A DNA stretch of 64,000 nt from Rhabdornis inornatus (Eukaryota; Chordata; Aves; Passeriformes; Rhabdornithidae). Each line of letters begins with the position of its first letter. Positions within the stretch are counted from its first letter, which is position 1. The position numbers were made by a program, and so were the translations under genes. Shown one piece after another: positions 26,494 to 39,100 of this stretch. The stretch lies in NCBI GenBank assembly GCA_013397075.1, contig VWZS01009934.1, forward strand, positions 1,240,001 to 1,304,000, in the 5' to 3' direction. The notes below the pieces were generated by a model. That model saw only the letters and a program-made list of their open reading frames with translations, did no database searches and was not told the DNA's origin.

Positions 26494-26530
26494 GTGCAAG
26501 CCAGTGGGGTGATCCCACTCCCACTTGCAC
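26494..26530 (+). repeat. Imperfect 13-bp-stem hairpin
   Basis: GTGCAAG at 26494-26500 pairs with CTTGCAC at 26524-26530. Inside it AGTGGG pairs with CCCACT around a 5-base loop, GTGAT. A small asymmetric internal loop separates the two stems. It could be a relic of a palindromic element or a structured RNA segment. Confidence 0.6.
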
Positions 26531-29500
26531 TAACTTCGAGGTCTAAATTAAGTCTTGTTCATGAGTACCAGGTGCACCAGACTTGATCATAAAGACAAGT
26601 TGTAAGGGTCAGCATTATTTTAAGCACTGCCATGAACAAGTGGCTTGTCCAGCTAAGAAAGTCCATGGAAATTGTGTGCTGCAGAAAAGACAACAAAGAA
26701 AAAGTAAACACAACTAGAGTGAGAGAGGATAGCAATTGCTTATATCCTGGGTGACAGAAAGTTGGATATTACCAATGTGTTAAATTAATTTCTTCCTGCC
26801 TCAGCCTAAGACACAAGATTTCAACCTCAGCTCACCTAATCAAAGGGAAGGTGAGACAAAGGAGAAAATGGTAACCAAAATATCAGAAGGAATATGAACT
26901 ACCAAAAAAAAGAATTATAAATACAGATAAATGTGTGAATACTGAAGTTGCCCAGTGCAAATACACAAGTATGTTAACCAACTCCAATGCATAGATTTCT
27001 TTAACGATTTTATAGAAAAAATATTTTATTCTTCTGTAAATCTCTCAATGAAATGAAAAAAATAATCCTAGACTGTGAAAAAACCATCACTAAAATAGTA
27101 GATGTCCAGTTTAGTGAGAAGATCTGAAGTGCTTCATCTTCCTTCTTTTGTCTGCCCTCCACTCCTTCTTCAACCTGCTGAGTGAAAGCCTGTGGCTCAG
27201 TTACTCCTGCTCCTAAACCTCCTTTCCAACAGTCTGTACCACAGGAATCACGTTCTTTTGATGGCACATTTTTAATAACCCTCCTAAAAGAATTGACAAG
27301 AACTGTACTAGAATAAGGGCTATTACCTGATTCAGTTTCTTCAAAACCATACTGAAAATCCAAGGGGAGTTTCCACATGCAGTTGTGTCACAGCACATGC
27401 CAGTGGCTCATTTGCCCTCAATTCCTCCCTGCAGCGCATCCAAGGAGGCAGGAGATAAACCCTTTCCTGTAGCTGCATGGTAACTTGCTGTAGCTGTGCA
27501 TTGACATGAAAGCATCCAACACCTCAATCTTGCTAAGACCCAAGATACTGCTGTAGACCTGAAGATAATATTGCTGTTTGGAAAGGGTGAATCAGCCTCC
27601 CAGAGTAAATGCTTACTGTTTAATGAAAGCTTACACATCTCTAAGCATATTCAACTCCAGGACTGAATCCAGTGGTGAAAAAGTAGGCTTCCCATGTAAT
27701 CATTGCTTTGCAGTGTGATGTATCCTGCCTTCTGTTGTCTGTCTAAAGCAGACTATTCTTTCTGCAAAATATAATTTCAACTGCTGTTATGATTTTTTGG
27801 CATATTCACAGGACTTTCTGTGAATAATATGGCATCAATGATGTTATTTATGCAAGTTGCCCATCTAAACTCAAAATACCCTGGCACCCATTCCTATACC
27901 AAAGCTCACAATCAATATGTGAACAGGCTGAGTGCCATCTGAAAACATAGACATGAATGTAGGCAGCCAACACATCCTTTTTTATGATCATATGGGTGCT
28001 TGGGGCAAGAGTGCCAGCAGACAGTCTAGCAGAGTGCTGCTTAGACTCAGAAATACATTCATCCTCTTTTGAATTTAAACTTTTTTTTTCCATTTTAAGT
28101 TATAGTTGACTATTCTTAAGTCTCTTTTAAAATATCAATGTGCTGAAAAGCATATCTTATTTGTTATAATGCACAGATTTTTCCTAGAAGAGAATATTTT
28201 CCAAGAAAGAAGTTCTTATAGTAAATATTTTTGCTTCTTGGCCAAGATTTTCAAATGTAAAAGGTTTCAAGCAGTTTTTAAACAGTCCTGAAGAAAATGT
28301 CGGTGGGTCCCTGCTATGTGTGATATGGCACAGGAAATACTGTATTCATTCTGACTTGGCATCATGTCACATCAGGGGCACAAGCAAGCCCTGTTACAGA
28401 TAGATGTGGAATTTCTTACTCCATGCAGGCTAAACCTATTTCTGGCCTCTTCTGAGCTGGACATGATTAGAAAGGATTAGGTCTTGACACAGTAGTCTGA
28501 CCTCCTTCTCGTAGGGTATTACACTAACTCTTTGTACCAAAGTAAAATTCTCAATTGCTCTTGGAATCTATCTCATCTCTAGGACAAAATGACTTTGTGT
28601 GTAATGAGTTCCTTGGTTTGGCTGCACCCTTGCTGGGTGATAAACTATTTTTCTTTCATTTTAAATTTTGAATATTCTATTTTTTGTGCATTAGGAAACA
28701 AAGACTTATCTGATTTAAAATATTCTAAAAGTTGATTCAGTTCTACCCAGTTATTCTTCTCTGAATCCTATTTGCTTCTGTATTATGCATACTTTATACA
28801 TTATTCCAGATAAGAATAACAGAAAACCTACATCTAATATAATTGTATTCTTCATACTATTGATAGTTCTTTTCCTTATACAGCTTAGCATAATACTTGT
28901 TCTCTACCTGGAATTGCACAGTGAATAGAGGTCTCCACCTTATTGGCTACAATGGCATACAAGATCATTGATGCTAATGAAAAGTCCTTTAAACTGCATG
29001 AATGTTTAATTCCCCTCCCCCTCTTTCCTCAGACACTTAATATTACACATATATACTGGTTCTAAAATGTATTTCATCATTGTTGCAACACGTTTGAGTT
29101 TTGTCTGTTAACCAAAGACTACTATCCCCAGCAACATGGAACACCTTGGAAGTTAAAATAAACTCTGGTATCTGAGCCTCTTTTACACAGGGGGACACAC
29201 TTGACTTACAGGAAAATGTTCAAAGTGTCAGAGAACATAGAGGAGAGGCGCAATACTTCTTCTCAAAACGATGTTAACCCAATCTATCATCACACACAGG
29301 CATTCTGCAATACTGGTTTTTGTTCCTATATCAGCCAGGTACAGATATAACAATTTCTTTTCTCATGCACTTGAATGAATAAGAGGAATTATAAAAATAT
29401 TTTTAAAAACACCATTTGCTATCTGTTAGTGCTTTAGAGCAGCAATTTTGATTAGATACTTCAAATTTTGGATAAAAAATAAGCCATTTTTGTTCATCTG

Positions 29501-32191
29501 TTCCAGAGCTCTGAATATATTAACTCCAGGACAGGACTGGCAGTTAATTGCTGCTGCTTGAGATATGTGTAAAAATTATTCTTTTGACACTTGTTCTTGT
29601 TTCTCATTATTTTTCATTAAAAAAAAGATTTAAAAAGGAAAGGACAAGAAAACTATTGCTTCTCAGCAATATGCCTGATTGCTACTTGATTGAATATTCC
29701 ATTGGGCCAGTCTCTTCTTTTAAAAGCTTTCTATTTTTGTTATACCACAAAGTATGAAACAGTCAATTGAATGCTATATAGAGATTTTGGAATTATGCTC
29801 TAAAATACTTAAATTTGGAACAAAATTCTAAGTTTAAGAAATTCCAGGACCAACCTATAAATATTCTGAGTCCTGGGATTCACCTTTCACACAATATAAA
29901 AACCAGTAATAATATATACATATATTGCATATGTTAATATATGCATACACGTTTGTGAATGTTTAAAGGTCTAAGGTCTAATTTTGTCATTCAGCTTTGA
30001 TAATGTTGGTGTCAAAAGAAGAAGATATCTCATAACTTCATTAATCTAATTCATGATTATCTGTAATATTTATAAAAATTAAATAAATAATAAAATCTTG
30101 CTGTAATGCCTAAAGATAATTTGCTAGATAAGATTTGGTCACTTTTTGCTCCTAGAGCTTAGGCACATGACAAAACCACGTGGTTAAACCAGAGCTGACT
30201 GTACATGAAATCTGTCAGCCTTGTGTATTCTTAAAATTAAAGCCTTTTACAGGATGTTAAATGTGATTTTAAAAGCTTTTCTTTAACTGCTCTTCTGTCA
30301 TCAGTTTACAATTGAGGAAAAGTAACTCTGTTGTTATAAGGTTAATTCTGCTTCTTTTTATGCGGATGTGAATGTAGAAAAAATGCCTGTGAAATTCTTA
30401 AAAAAGGAAAAACTATATAATTAATTTTTTAATACAAAACAATTACCTTTTGATTATTATTGAAAATTTTGTATCAACAGCAACAGGAACTGATATATCA
30501 AGCTTAATAATTCTGTTTTGAAAGCACAGACTCTCAGTTTTTGATTTCTAGTAATTTTTTGATGAACACAAACCCCTTCCCTGGAATTTTCCAGCTCTTT
30601 GTGGACCTAAAACCCCAAGAATGTTTTGGGAAGCCCAGTGGAGCACAGGGTGTATGAAAAGATATAGAATAAGGGGTATCTCTATGTTAAATTCTGCAAT
30701 GAAATGAAAATTTTAAATGATCCCCACTTCTAACCATGCTTGAGAGGGAGAAGGTAGATGGAAGAGTCAAAGCTACTTTTTCCTGTTTGAAATGTCTGAG
30801 TTGTCATTCAGGATGATATCCCTATGCCCTTAATTCACTGAGCAAGATGGCATGCTGGAGTAAAACCTGCATGCTGGAGTAAAACCAGTTTCTCCTCCCT
30901 ATACCAGCAGTCCCACCTTTGCTAGTCCCCACCTTGTTTTTTCATAAAGCATCCTAACTGCAGCATTGCAAGCAAGCTCTCCTGGCTGCAAGAACTGAGC
31001 AACAAACCCCTTCTGCCACTTCAGTATATTCCAGGTCCTTCTTTCTCCAGGGCCATCCCAGCCTCAACCAGGCTGCAGTAAATATCCATGAACTAACACC
31101 GTGACTGTTATATGACATCCAGAATTGATAGCTTCAGGGAAGAGTTTTGTGCCTGGAAAGGCCTTGCAGCCTTGGGCCTCAGCTGGTGGAACTAAATGCT
31201 GAAGTGCTGTGAAGGGTGACTTATTCCCAGTCAGTCAACTATTTGGTGTCTCTAAGGTTTCTGACGCACAAGCAAATCTTGTTGCAGTAGTTTAAGACAT
31301 TACCATTCCCAGCTGTCAGCTCGGCTGTTCTGCTGGAGGTTACTCCCTCCATTGCACATTTGCTATAGGCAAAGAATCAGTCCATCTAATTTTTAGCTTA
31401 GCATCTTGCTCAAACTCAGTTTCAGTGGAAAATTAAACTAAAATACTGTATTCCTTATCAGGGGTCAGAAATGCAAGCAGCTACAGCCTTCTCCAAAGCA
31501 AGAACTCTCCTGACTTAACCCTAACAACTTGAGATCAAAGGAGTCTCAAAATATAGTTTTGTCACTCATGGGTACTTTCAAGTACTCTTTCTGTCAAATT
31601 CAAGCCATTTTTATTATTGAAAAATTATCCCACTTACCTTCATTTATCCCAATCTAAAAGATAAAACGAATAGTATTAAGGAGAATTCAAATTGTTTGCA
31701 ATATCCTATTTAAAAAACTATTTTACCATGCTTGGAAATGTTTAATCTGAAATTCTTCACAATATAAGTCTGCATTTTCTTGGATTTTTTTTTAAATTAA
31801 AGTTATTCTGTTTTACTGAAAAATGAGACAATATAAAGAAATATTTTGCTTGGAAATGTTACAGAAGAAGTTAGTTCTATCAGCACAAATGTCCTTTTAG
31901 GACATCCATTTTAGAGTAGGGAAAGAAATGCAACAAGTGGATAATTGTAACACCAGCATGTCTTCTCCTGGGCCCAGGAAACTAATTTTAGAAAAATTTA
32001 AGATCTTAATGTGGGTTTGCTTGAGTCAAACAGCCGAATCTACTGAAGTGATCCTTTCTGGAGATCACCTTACCTTCAATTTTCTGCAGTTGATTGCTCA
32101 CCAAAACTTCTGGCCTGCTCTCAGCATCTTACAGCCCTTATTTTGGGCAGTACTATGCAGATGTCTTCACAAATTGTATTACTGTGTGATA
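26531..32191. other. Long non-coding stretch
   Basis: No supported gene was found. The minus-strand frame at 27010-27378 has a moderately protein-like middle but no clean splice context. A near-perfect 20-base tandem duplication (GCATGCTGGAGTAAAACC core) lies at about 30851-30889. AT-rich runs occur at 29900-29945 and 30070-30095. Confidence 0.6.
30851..30889 (+). repeat. Tandem duplication of about 20 bp
   Basis: Two adjacent copies carry the core GCATGCTGGAGTAAAACC. This is a recent-looking local duplication. Confidence 0.7.
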
Positions 32192-32256
32192 GGTGGTTGG
32201 AACTGGATCATCTCTAAGGTCCTTTCCCACCCAAATATTCTATGATTCTATGATTG
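32192..32256 (+). mobile_element. CR1 LINE 3'-end fragment
   Basis: The GGTTGGAACTGGATCATCTC-like segment, then a TCCCACCC-like segment, then tandem ATTCTATG copies, match the 3' end of avian CR1 retrotransposons. Only the last about 65 bases remain, as usual for 5'-truncated CR1 insertions. It is non-coding. Confidence 0.85.
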
Positions 32257-33000
32257 CACAGCCTCAGGCTGTGGGGATAAAGATGGTGTCTAAAATAGCT
32301 AAAACACATCATTAGGTACACGCAAAGATTTTCAAGAGAGAGGACACTTGCATGGTCCCAAGGGGTCGTGCAAGACTGAACTATCAGTACCCAAAAAAGT
32401 GTAAAATCGTGGACCCATGTGTACAGATAGGAGCGTACTCTCCCCGTTGTAAGACAGAAATTTCTAAACCAAATAAATTTCTGGACAAAGACAATACAGA
32501 TTGATTCAATTTAACTGCATTTTGAGTCCCTGTAAATTTTTGTCCTCGGCTATCTTCCATTTCAAAGAGTACTCTACTTGAACAATGTGCTGTTTGAAGG
32601 ACAGACTTCCCTTTTTCTTTGACCCTTTCACCTGCTAATTTCTTGTGATGGCTCTTAGTTTTGAATCATGAGAAGCAACGTCATTCCTATTTTTGTGTTC
32701 TCCAAGCTGCTCATGATACTGTAGACATCTGTTATAGTTCACTTCAGATATGTTTAGATAAGTTTGTCAAGACTGAAGGATCCCACTCTATACAATCTCT
32801 CTCCACCTAGCTGTCTTGCCTTGTAACTCTTCTCCTCTTGACTTTTGCATAATATCCTTTCCTGGGATGGGACAGGGAGAGGGGAATAAAAAACCAATTC
32901 AATATCAAAGTACATCACCAGTTCAAAATGTCATATTCACATTGTGTGTTCTTCTATCTTTTCTCCTCTTGATGTTTTGTCCAACATTGATAGTTTGGAG
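32257..33000. other. Non-coding stretch
   Basis: Nothing supported was found: AT-rich sequence between a CR1 fragment and a G/T-rich low-complexity tract. Confidence 0.6.
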
Positions 33001-33113
33001 GTTTTTTTTGTTGGTTTGGTTTGGTTTTGGTTTGTTTGTTTGGTTGGTTGGTTGTTTTTTTTTTTATTTGGTTGGTTTTTATTGTTATTTTTTGTTTTTT
33101 GGGGGGTGTTTTG
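33001..33113 (+). repeat. G/T-only low-complexity tract
   Basis: Mixed TTTGG, TTTG and GGTT units with long T runs make up a strand nearly free of C and with few A. It translates as a spurious hydrophobic peptide. Such (GGTTT)n-like tracts recur in bird DNA; complementary A/C-rich versions appear at 12260 and 50341 in this window. Confidence 0.85.
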
Positions 33114-36100
33114 GTCATTGTTATTTAGCTCTGACCTGAAACTTTGAACTGGTAAAGTTAATCTAAGGGTTCTTCTCTGAGGCTGGCAGCCAACCTAGAG
33201 ACTGCCAGTTAAGTATGGTTAAAAATACTTTTCCTCGTGTACGATGCTTTAACTTTATAGTAAATAAATATCACCCACACTGCATTGCTCAGCTACCCAA
33301 CAACTTAGCAACCACTGGTATTTCTTGTCAGTTGTATTTTGTTTTTACTGTGTTGAATAATTTAATATATCAACAACAAAACTTTTGTGTTTTCTATCAA
33401 GTCCCTCTTATGAAATCCTTATAGCTACCGGCTGTGCAGTAGCAGCAGTTTCCTGAGCAAGTGCTTTTTCAGAAAATGGGAAGATGTAGAGTGAATGAGC
33501 TGGGACTTTGTCGAGAGGAAAAACAATCTCAGGTGTCATGGTACATGTACATTTAGGGAAGAACATGTGCTTGACTTTGCCTGACACTTGATGGTTTTCT
33601 TTTAAGGTAGCAGCTGCGGAAAGACATTAATCTTGTATAGACTGAGTTACCGACAGTAAATATATATAATTTTATGTAGCAGCGAAGTCAGTTGTGTTTT
33701 TACAGTTTGCTGGCAAAAATCTCCTTGCAGACTGAGGATCTAAGGATTTCTCTGTTTCTGTTGGTTACCCTGCTTACTCAGCGGCTCTTGAAGCACTGCA
33801 GTTGCATTAATATTTGCAGGAAAACTGTTGATGCTTGGAGACAAAAGGCTGGGTTTCCCCTTCCCCCACATGTGAAGAAAACAGTCTGATGAAAAGAATA
33901 AACTCTTTTTTATCTGAGCAATCTGATCACTACTCTACTCCATGCTGGAATGGTCAAGGGAGTATTTGTGAATTCTTGTCGTATCATTTAGAATAAATAT
34001 TGTAGCTCATGAAGTTACATTCAAAGTAATTTCCATGCAGCATAGAATTAGTTAAAAAGTAGCATATTCAGAATCCATTGGAAGATTTGTATTTCATCTT
34101 CTGTAGTGTATTTATTCATGGAGATAAGTAATGTTTAGATGACAGGAATTTTTCAGCCTGTGGCTATTTCACTTGGGACGCAATAGGTTTGTTTCCAGCA
34201 CTTCAATGTATCTGATAACGAATCCATCCTTGCAATCAGAACTGCAGGACCCTATATTTTCTTCCTGTTTCCATTAGTTAAGGTTGAAGAATTTTCTAAA
34301 ATTGCCAGAGGAAACCAAGGGCAGCATGTGTCGCATGCTTCTCTTTTGCTTAACACAGCATGCCACTGACAGAGCTCAAACACTTGATACAATATTTGAA
34401 AGGGGATTTAGGTCCAAAAGCTGCCTTTACCTAAGAGGACAGACCTTTCTTTGGGTCTGCACCAACACACTGCTTCAGGCAGAGGCATGACCACAGCAGC
34501 TGGTGGGTATGGTGTTGCCCACACTGTTTGCCAGCTCACTTCTGGCACAGGTTTGGCCTGGGTCAATTGGCATGCTCCAGGTAACATCTGGGCATGCCTG
34601 GGGCATGGCAGTGGGAAAAGAATTGTCTCCATAGCCCACCCGGGTGAGGGAACATCAGAAATGCATCTGAACACACGCTGTGCTGCACCAGCTGTGATTC
34701 ACCAGTGCAGTGCTCGATTCTCTCGGTTACAGAAACTCCCCAGAGACGACTCCCCACTGCTTCAGTCTCAGCTGGAGTTCAAGATGTCCCTTATGTGCCT
34801 GTGAATATTTGCAAACAGTCTTTTGTTTTCACACTCACCCTTTTAAGAGGTGAGAAAAATCTCTTGAAAAACAACACATAACCTTTAATGAAAGACGTTC
34901 TACGTTTTCTGGCTCGTCCTGCTTTTCATACTCTTGCTAATGCAAATATCACACTTTGTACACTGCAAGATTACTGCAGCCATATAAGTAGAGAAATACA
35001 AGAGAAGTGCCATCTGTGATGTTGAGACTCGAAATGTACACTGTTTTATTCAGCCATGAAGAGTTTATTTTGCAAATATGCATCTGAGTATTTGTAGAAT
35101 AAAGTATGTACAGCGTATTTCATTTTGCCAGAGTTATGTTGCATATCTAATGCCCCCCCCTTCACTTGCATTTTGCTCATTCTTAAAGACAAATAAAGGG
35201 ACAATTTGACTTCCCAGTGGAGACCATTTCTCTTCTTAAAAGATTTTCAGAGCTGTGGACTCCTTCAGACATTCTTTCTGATCCATACGTGCTTTCCAGA
35301 CTAAAAGACCTCAAGGATTTCCAAGATATTTTTTTTTTTTTTGCCACTTTTATGCTGGATCAGACGTGCTTCTGCAAAGGAATTGTGGTGTTGTACTGCA
35401 GTAAATGCAGTGAGGTTTACTACCCATATCAAAACCATGAATAATCTGTAACAAACATAAAGATTAAAAACCAACTCTGGAAATCCAAGCAGTTTTTCAT
35501 GTTTCCTTGGCAAAACATCTCTTCTTGAAGGTACACCTCTGGTAAACTGGGATAACAACATTTCCTAGAACACAGTCTGATATTAGAGAAGCATTTAGAA
35601 ATATTTTTCCCCTTATTCCTTTCAAGGACTTGTGAGTTGTTGCTTTTTTCAGGGGGTGGGGAGTGGAGGAGAACCTTATGCCTGTCCTCCCTGTAAATCA
35701 GAGAAAGCAGAAATCCAGTGCTATACAGGCAGCTCAACAGTCTGATGACTTTGGCCCAGAGACTAAAAGTAACAATTGTGTCTGTCTATTGTTAGACATT
35801 CAAACAAGAAACCTGAAAAACTACTGAGAAACCTTTATTATTTTACTGGCTTTACAGATTTTCACTGTTGAGACATCAGAATATTTCTGTTTAGGGTAAG
35901 GATTTACATTAGATTGTTCTGAACCTTGGTATGAAGGGGTTTTCCTTTGGTATTTCATAAGAATGAGAAAGTGAACACAAATTCAGATAGCTTTATATGA
36001 ATAAGCATAATATCAAGATATTGTATGAAGATCCACAAGGTTTTGAAATTTGTGCTGCAGATTTCATTTTTTTTCTACATAGATAAAATTTCATCTTTTT

Positions 36101-39100
36101 GACCTGAGCAATGATTCTCTCCAGGGATTAAATAGGTTTTACATAGGGATTTTGTACAAAATTTATTTTCTAAATTAGCTGAATTTCAATGTACATCTCT
36201 CTTGCTCTTTCTAGCTTGGGAAGTCTGGGGCTGTAGTGATGTGAAATTGGTGGTATTTTATAATTCCCAAAAATAGTTGCTTCAAAGAATCTTTTTTCTG
36301 ACTTCTTTGTTATTCACTCTTTCCACTTTATGTAGTAATAATTTCCAGCAGGTTTGTCACTGTCAGTTCCAAAGACCCAGGACAGTTTTGTCTTTAGCCC
36401 TGAACTACTCATTTTTCAGCTAACTGTTCTATAATGTGTCACCCTTGCTTCTATTTGTTAATTAATTATATGCTAATGAGCTGCTTTTATGCTTTTGGAA
36501 ACAGCACATCCACATCATTTCTAATTTACTCATCTCCAAGTATATTGCCTAAGTGCTGGGAAGTATGCTGCAGGATCATTCAAAAAAGAAAGTAAACAAT
36601 GTACATCAGCCAAAATAAAAATCTGGATATGAAAAAGAAATTTAAGCATTAAAACTGGGGAAAAATGCACGAATTTGTGTGGTCAAGATGTAAGTAATTT
36701 TCTTCTGCTTTGCTATCAAGTTTTTTAGCTCCATGGGTACTGCCTATTTTTTATTTGACCCATGTTTAAGTTTTTTAACGATTTAACCCATTTTGTGACA
36801 GATTCAGAAATGCTGTAGTTTCTGCTTTTTTTCACTCACAGTAGGAAAATGGTAGTTTAGTAATTTTATGGCTCACTGATTATTAATTCAAGGAAAAACC
36901 CAATGTTTCATGTGCTCAAGAGGTTTGGGGCATTGCCCTTTTTTTTCCTCAGAGTGGGGGAAATGAATCATTAACATAAATATACTTTTATTTAACCCCC
37001 ATTTGAGTTTAATACTGATACTTAATTGATTTATTTTGCATCTAAAGCAAACTGAAACAGAGCAAAACAAAAAATATTTTGCCTTTTTTGTGTCAGGCTT
37101 TTTAAAGGTACAATTTGCAATGAGCTTTTTGTCCTAAATGGCATCCAAATCTGAAAACACAATACCTAAGGCGTCCAATCATATAAATGAAAGAGGAGAA
37201 AGTGAACAGAGCTTGTGGTGTCGTATTTCCTGCCTACTGTGTAGAACTCGTTGACTTTGGATTTTGAAATACCAGGAACTCTTGTCTTTCAGTAGACTTT
37301 CTCCTTAGAGTAAAAGAAGAACCCACAGAGAATTGGGACTTCGTGTATCCAGACACAGTACTTATTTAGGATTGACGGCAAAGGCTCTAACTGGTCCCAA
37401 GTGAGTAGAAAGTTTGACCTGAACTAAGCGAAAATCTGCTGAGAAACAGATGGAAGATGGGAAAATTATGTCCCTGTAGTTCAGAGGAGGAACACTGGCA
37501 ATTTTAACTCCAGATTAAGTAGTGAGATGAATCAGTTCCTGATGGACAAAAAGCATTGATAGAGCAACAACTCAGAATTTCTGAAGTCTTGCAAAAGCCA
37601 AAGGAGAAAGAAGATGTTTCTGTTTCAATGGCTGATATATAGAACATAGATGGTTCTGATTTCTGAAAAGTTAGATATGTTTTCTTCCTTGCAGATTTTA
37701 TTCCTCAAATCAAGAGAACCACATGCTAAATAGAGCTGAAGGGAACACCTTGCATCTAGAATCCTAGAGTTCCACCTGAATATGGGTTTAGAAAGAAGAT
37801 AACCTTTGAACTGCAAAAACTAGAGTCCCTGGCTACCACAGAGATGGAAGAAGATATCCACTGAAGAAACAAAACCCTTGCTTCCTCTCCAGCACAACAT
37901 GTTGCTAAAATGGAGAGGAACCAACAGTCACAGTTACTAAATTTGTTTAATCTTGGAGACAAACTCAATGTTCATGCAATAGCACAACAAACAGTGTTAT
38001 GTTTATATATTAGAGTCACCAAAGTTTTTTTACAGCTAAAATCAGTTCAGGTTCTTAGTATATTCTTGAGCAATTCACTAAGATATTTGCTTCTTGTGCA
38101 ATATTCCCAAATAAGATTTCAGACTCTCTAAGGGGAAATGTGTGAGAGATGTCTTCGTTAATTTTCATTGGGTAGATCTGCAATCAAAATTAGGCATTAA
38201 TCTGATACATGGAGTTCATATGAATCAGTTATTTCAAAAACTGTAAATTTATACTGATGAGATAAAATTCATTCTATAAAAGTCAGACATAAGCATCTCA
38301 CCTGCTGAGAACAAAAGATTAATCCTCCTTATTTCTTTTCTTTCAATTTAAATCAGGAGGTAATTGGTTTCCACTTTTCAGATTTTGTTCAAGGAAAAAA
38401 TATGGAAAGAAATTAGATTTTTTTTCTCAATTTGGAAGCCAAAGACTACCCTACATATTCACAAATCAGTCAAGTTCTTCCTTTATAATTGTATTTCTTT
38501 TTAGGCTGCCCTTGATAATATTGCTTGGACAGGGTAAAATGAGTTATGGCAGAAAAAAGAATAGCACAAATAATGCAGCACCTGTTCCATTCAATCTTTT
38601 TTAGCTTTTAAAATGGGAATTAGGAGGATACTAATCCTCTGTCATGTAACAACTGGGTCACACAGAAGGCAAAATCAGCAATTGCTAAACTACATCTTTA
38701 AGCTCACTTAAAAAGTGAGGCCCACAGAATTCAGCTCAGAAAATGGGATACTACTGTAAAGTACAATACAGAGAAAAAATAATGAAGATGCTTAAGGATG
38801 ATGTTCTGCTAGGAAGGAACATTAGTTTGACATGCTGTTTTAGTTTAATTTAGTGCTCCAAGGAACAAAGAAATTGTCTCGTCTTTGTTACATTGCCTAG
38901 ATGATCTGGACAAACTGAATAAAAATCACTTGGGTGTCAACAAGGCAGCATAAAGGGAAAACAGATGTCTAAATTAATATGAGTGAATGAAAGTATTTCT
39001 ACCTGGACCAATTAGCTCTTTGAGAAGCTAGGCTTCTTCTCACCTGTCTTGCTGTTTAGGTGATAGTCTAAGGATATTTATTTCATTTAACTTCACTCAC

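Noticed and set aside
27010..27378. 122-codon minus-strand frame with a protein-like middle
   Set aside because: No convincing splice sites, an overlapping frame looks equally good, and frames of this length are expected by chance here.
32816..33147. Tryptophan/phenylalanine-rich membrane-protein-like frames
   Set aside because: Translation of the G/T low-complexity tract, not a real membrane protein.
34451..34804. 117-codon plus-strand frame in a GC-richer patch
   Set aside because: A competing opposite-strand frame, no family resemblance and no splice context; probably a compositional effect.
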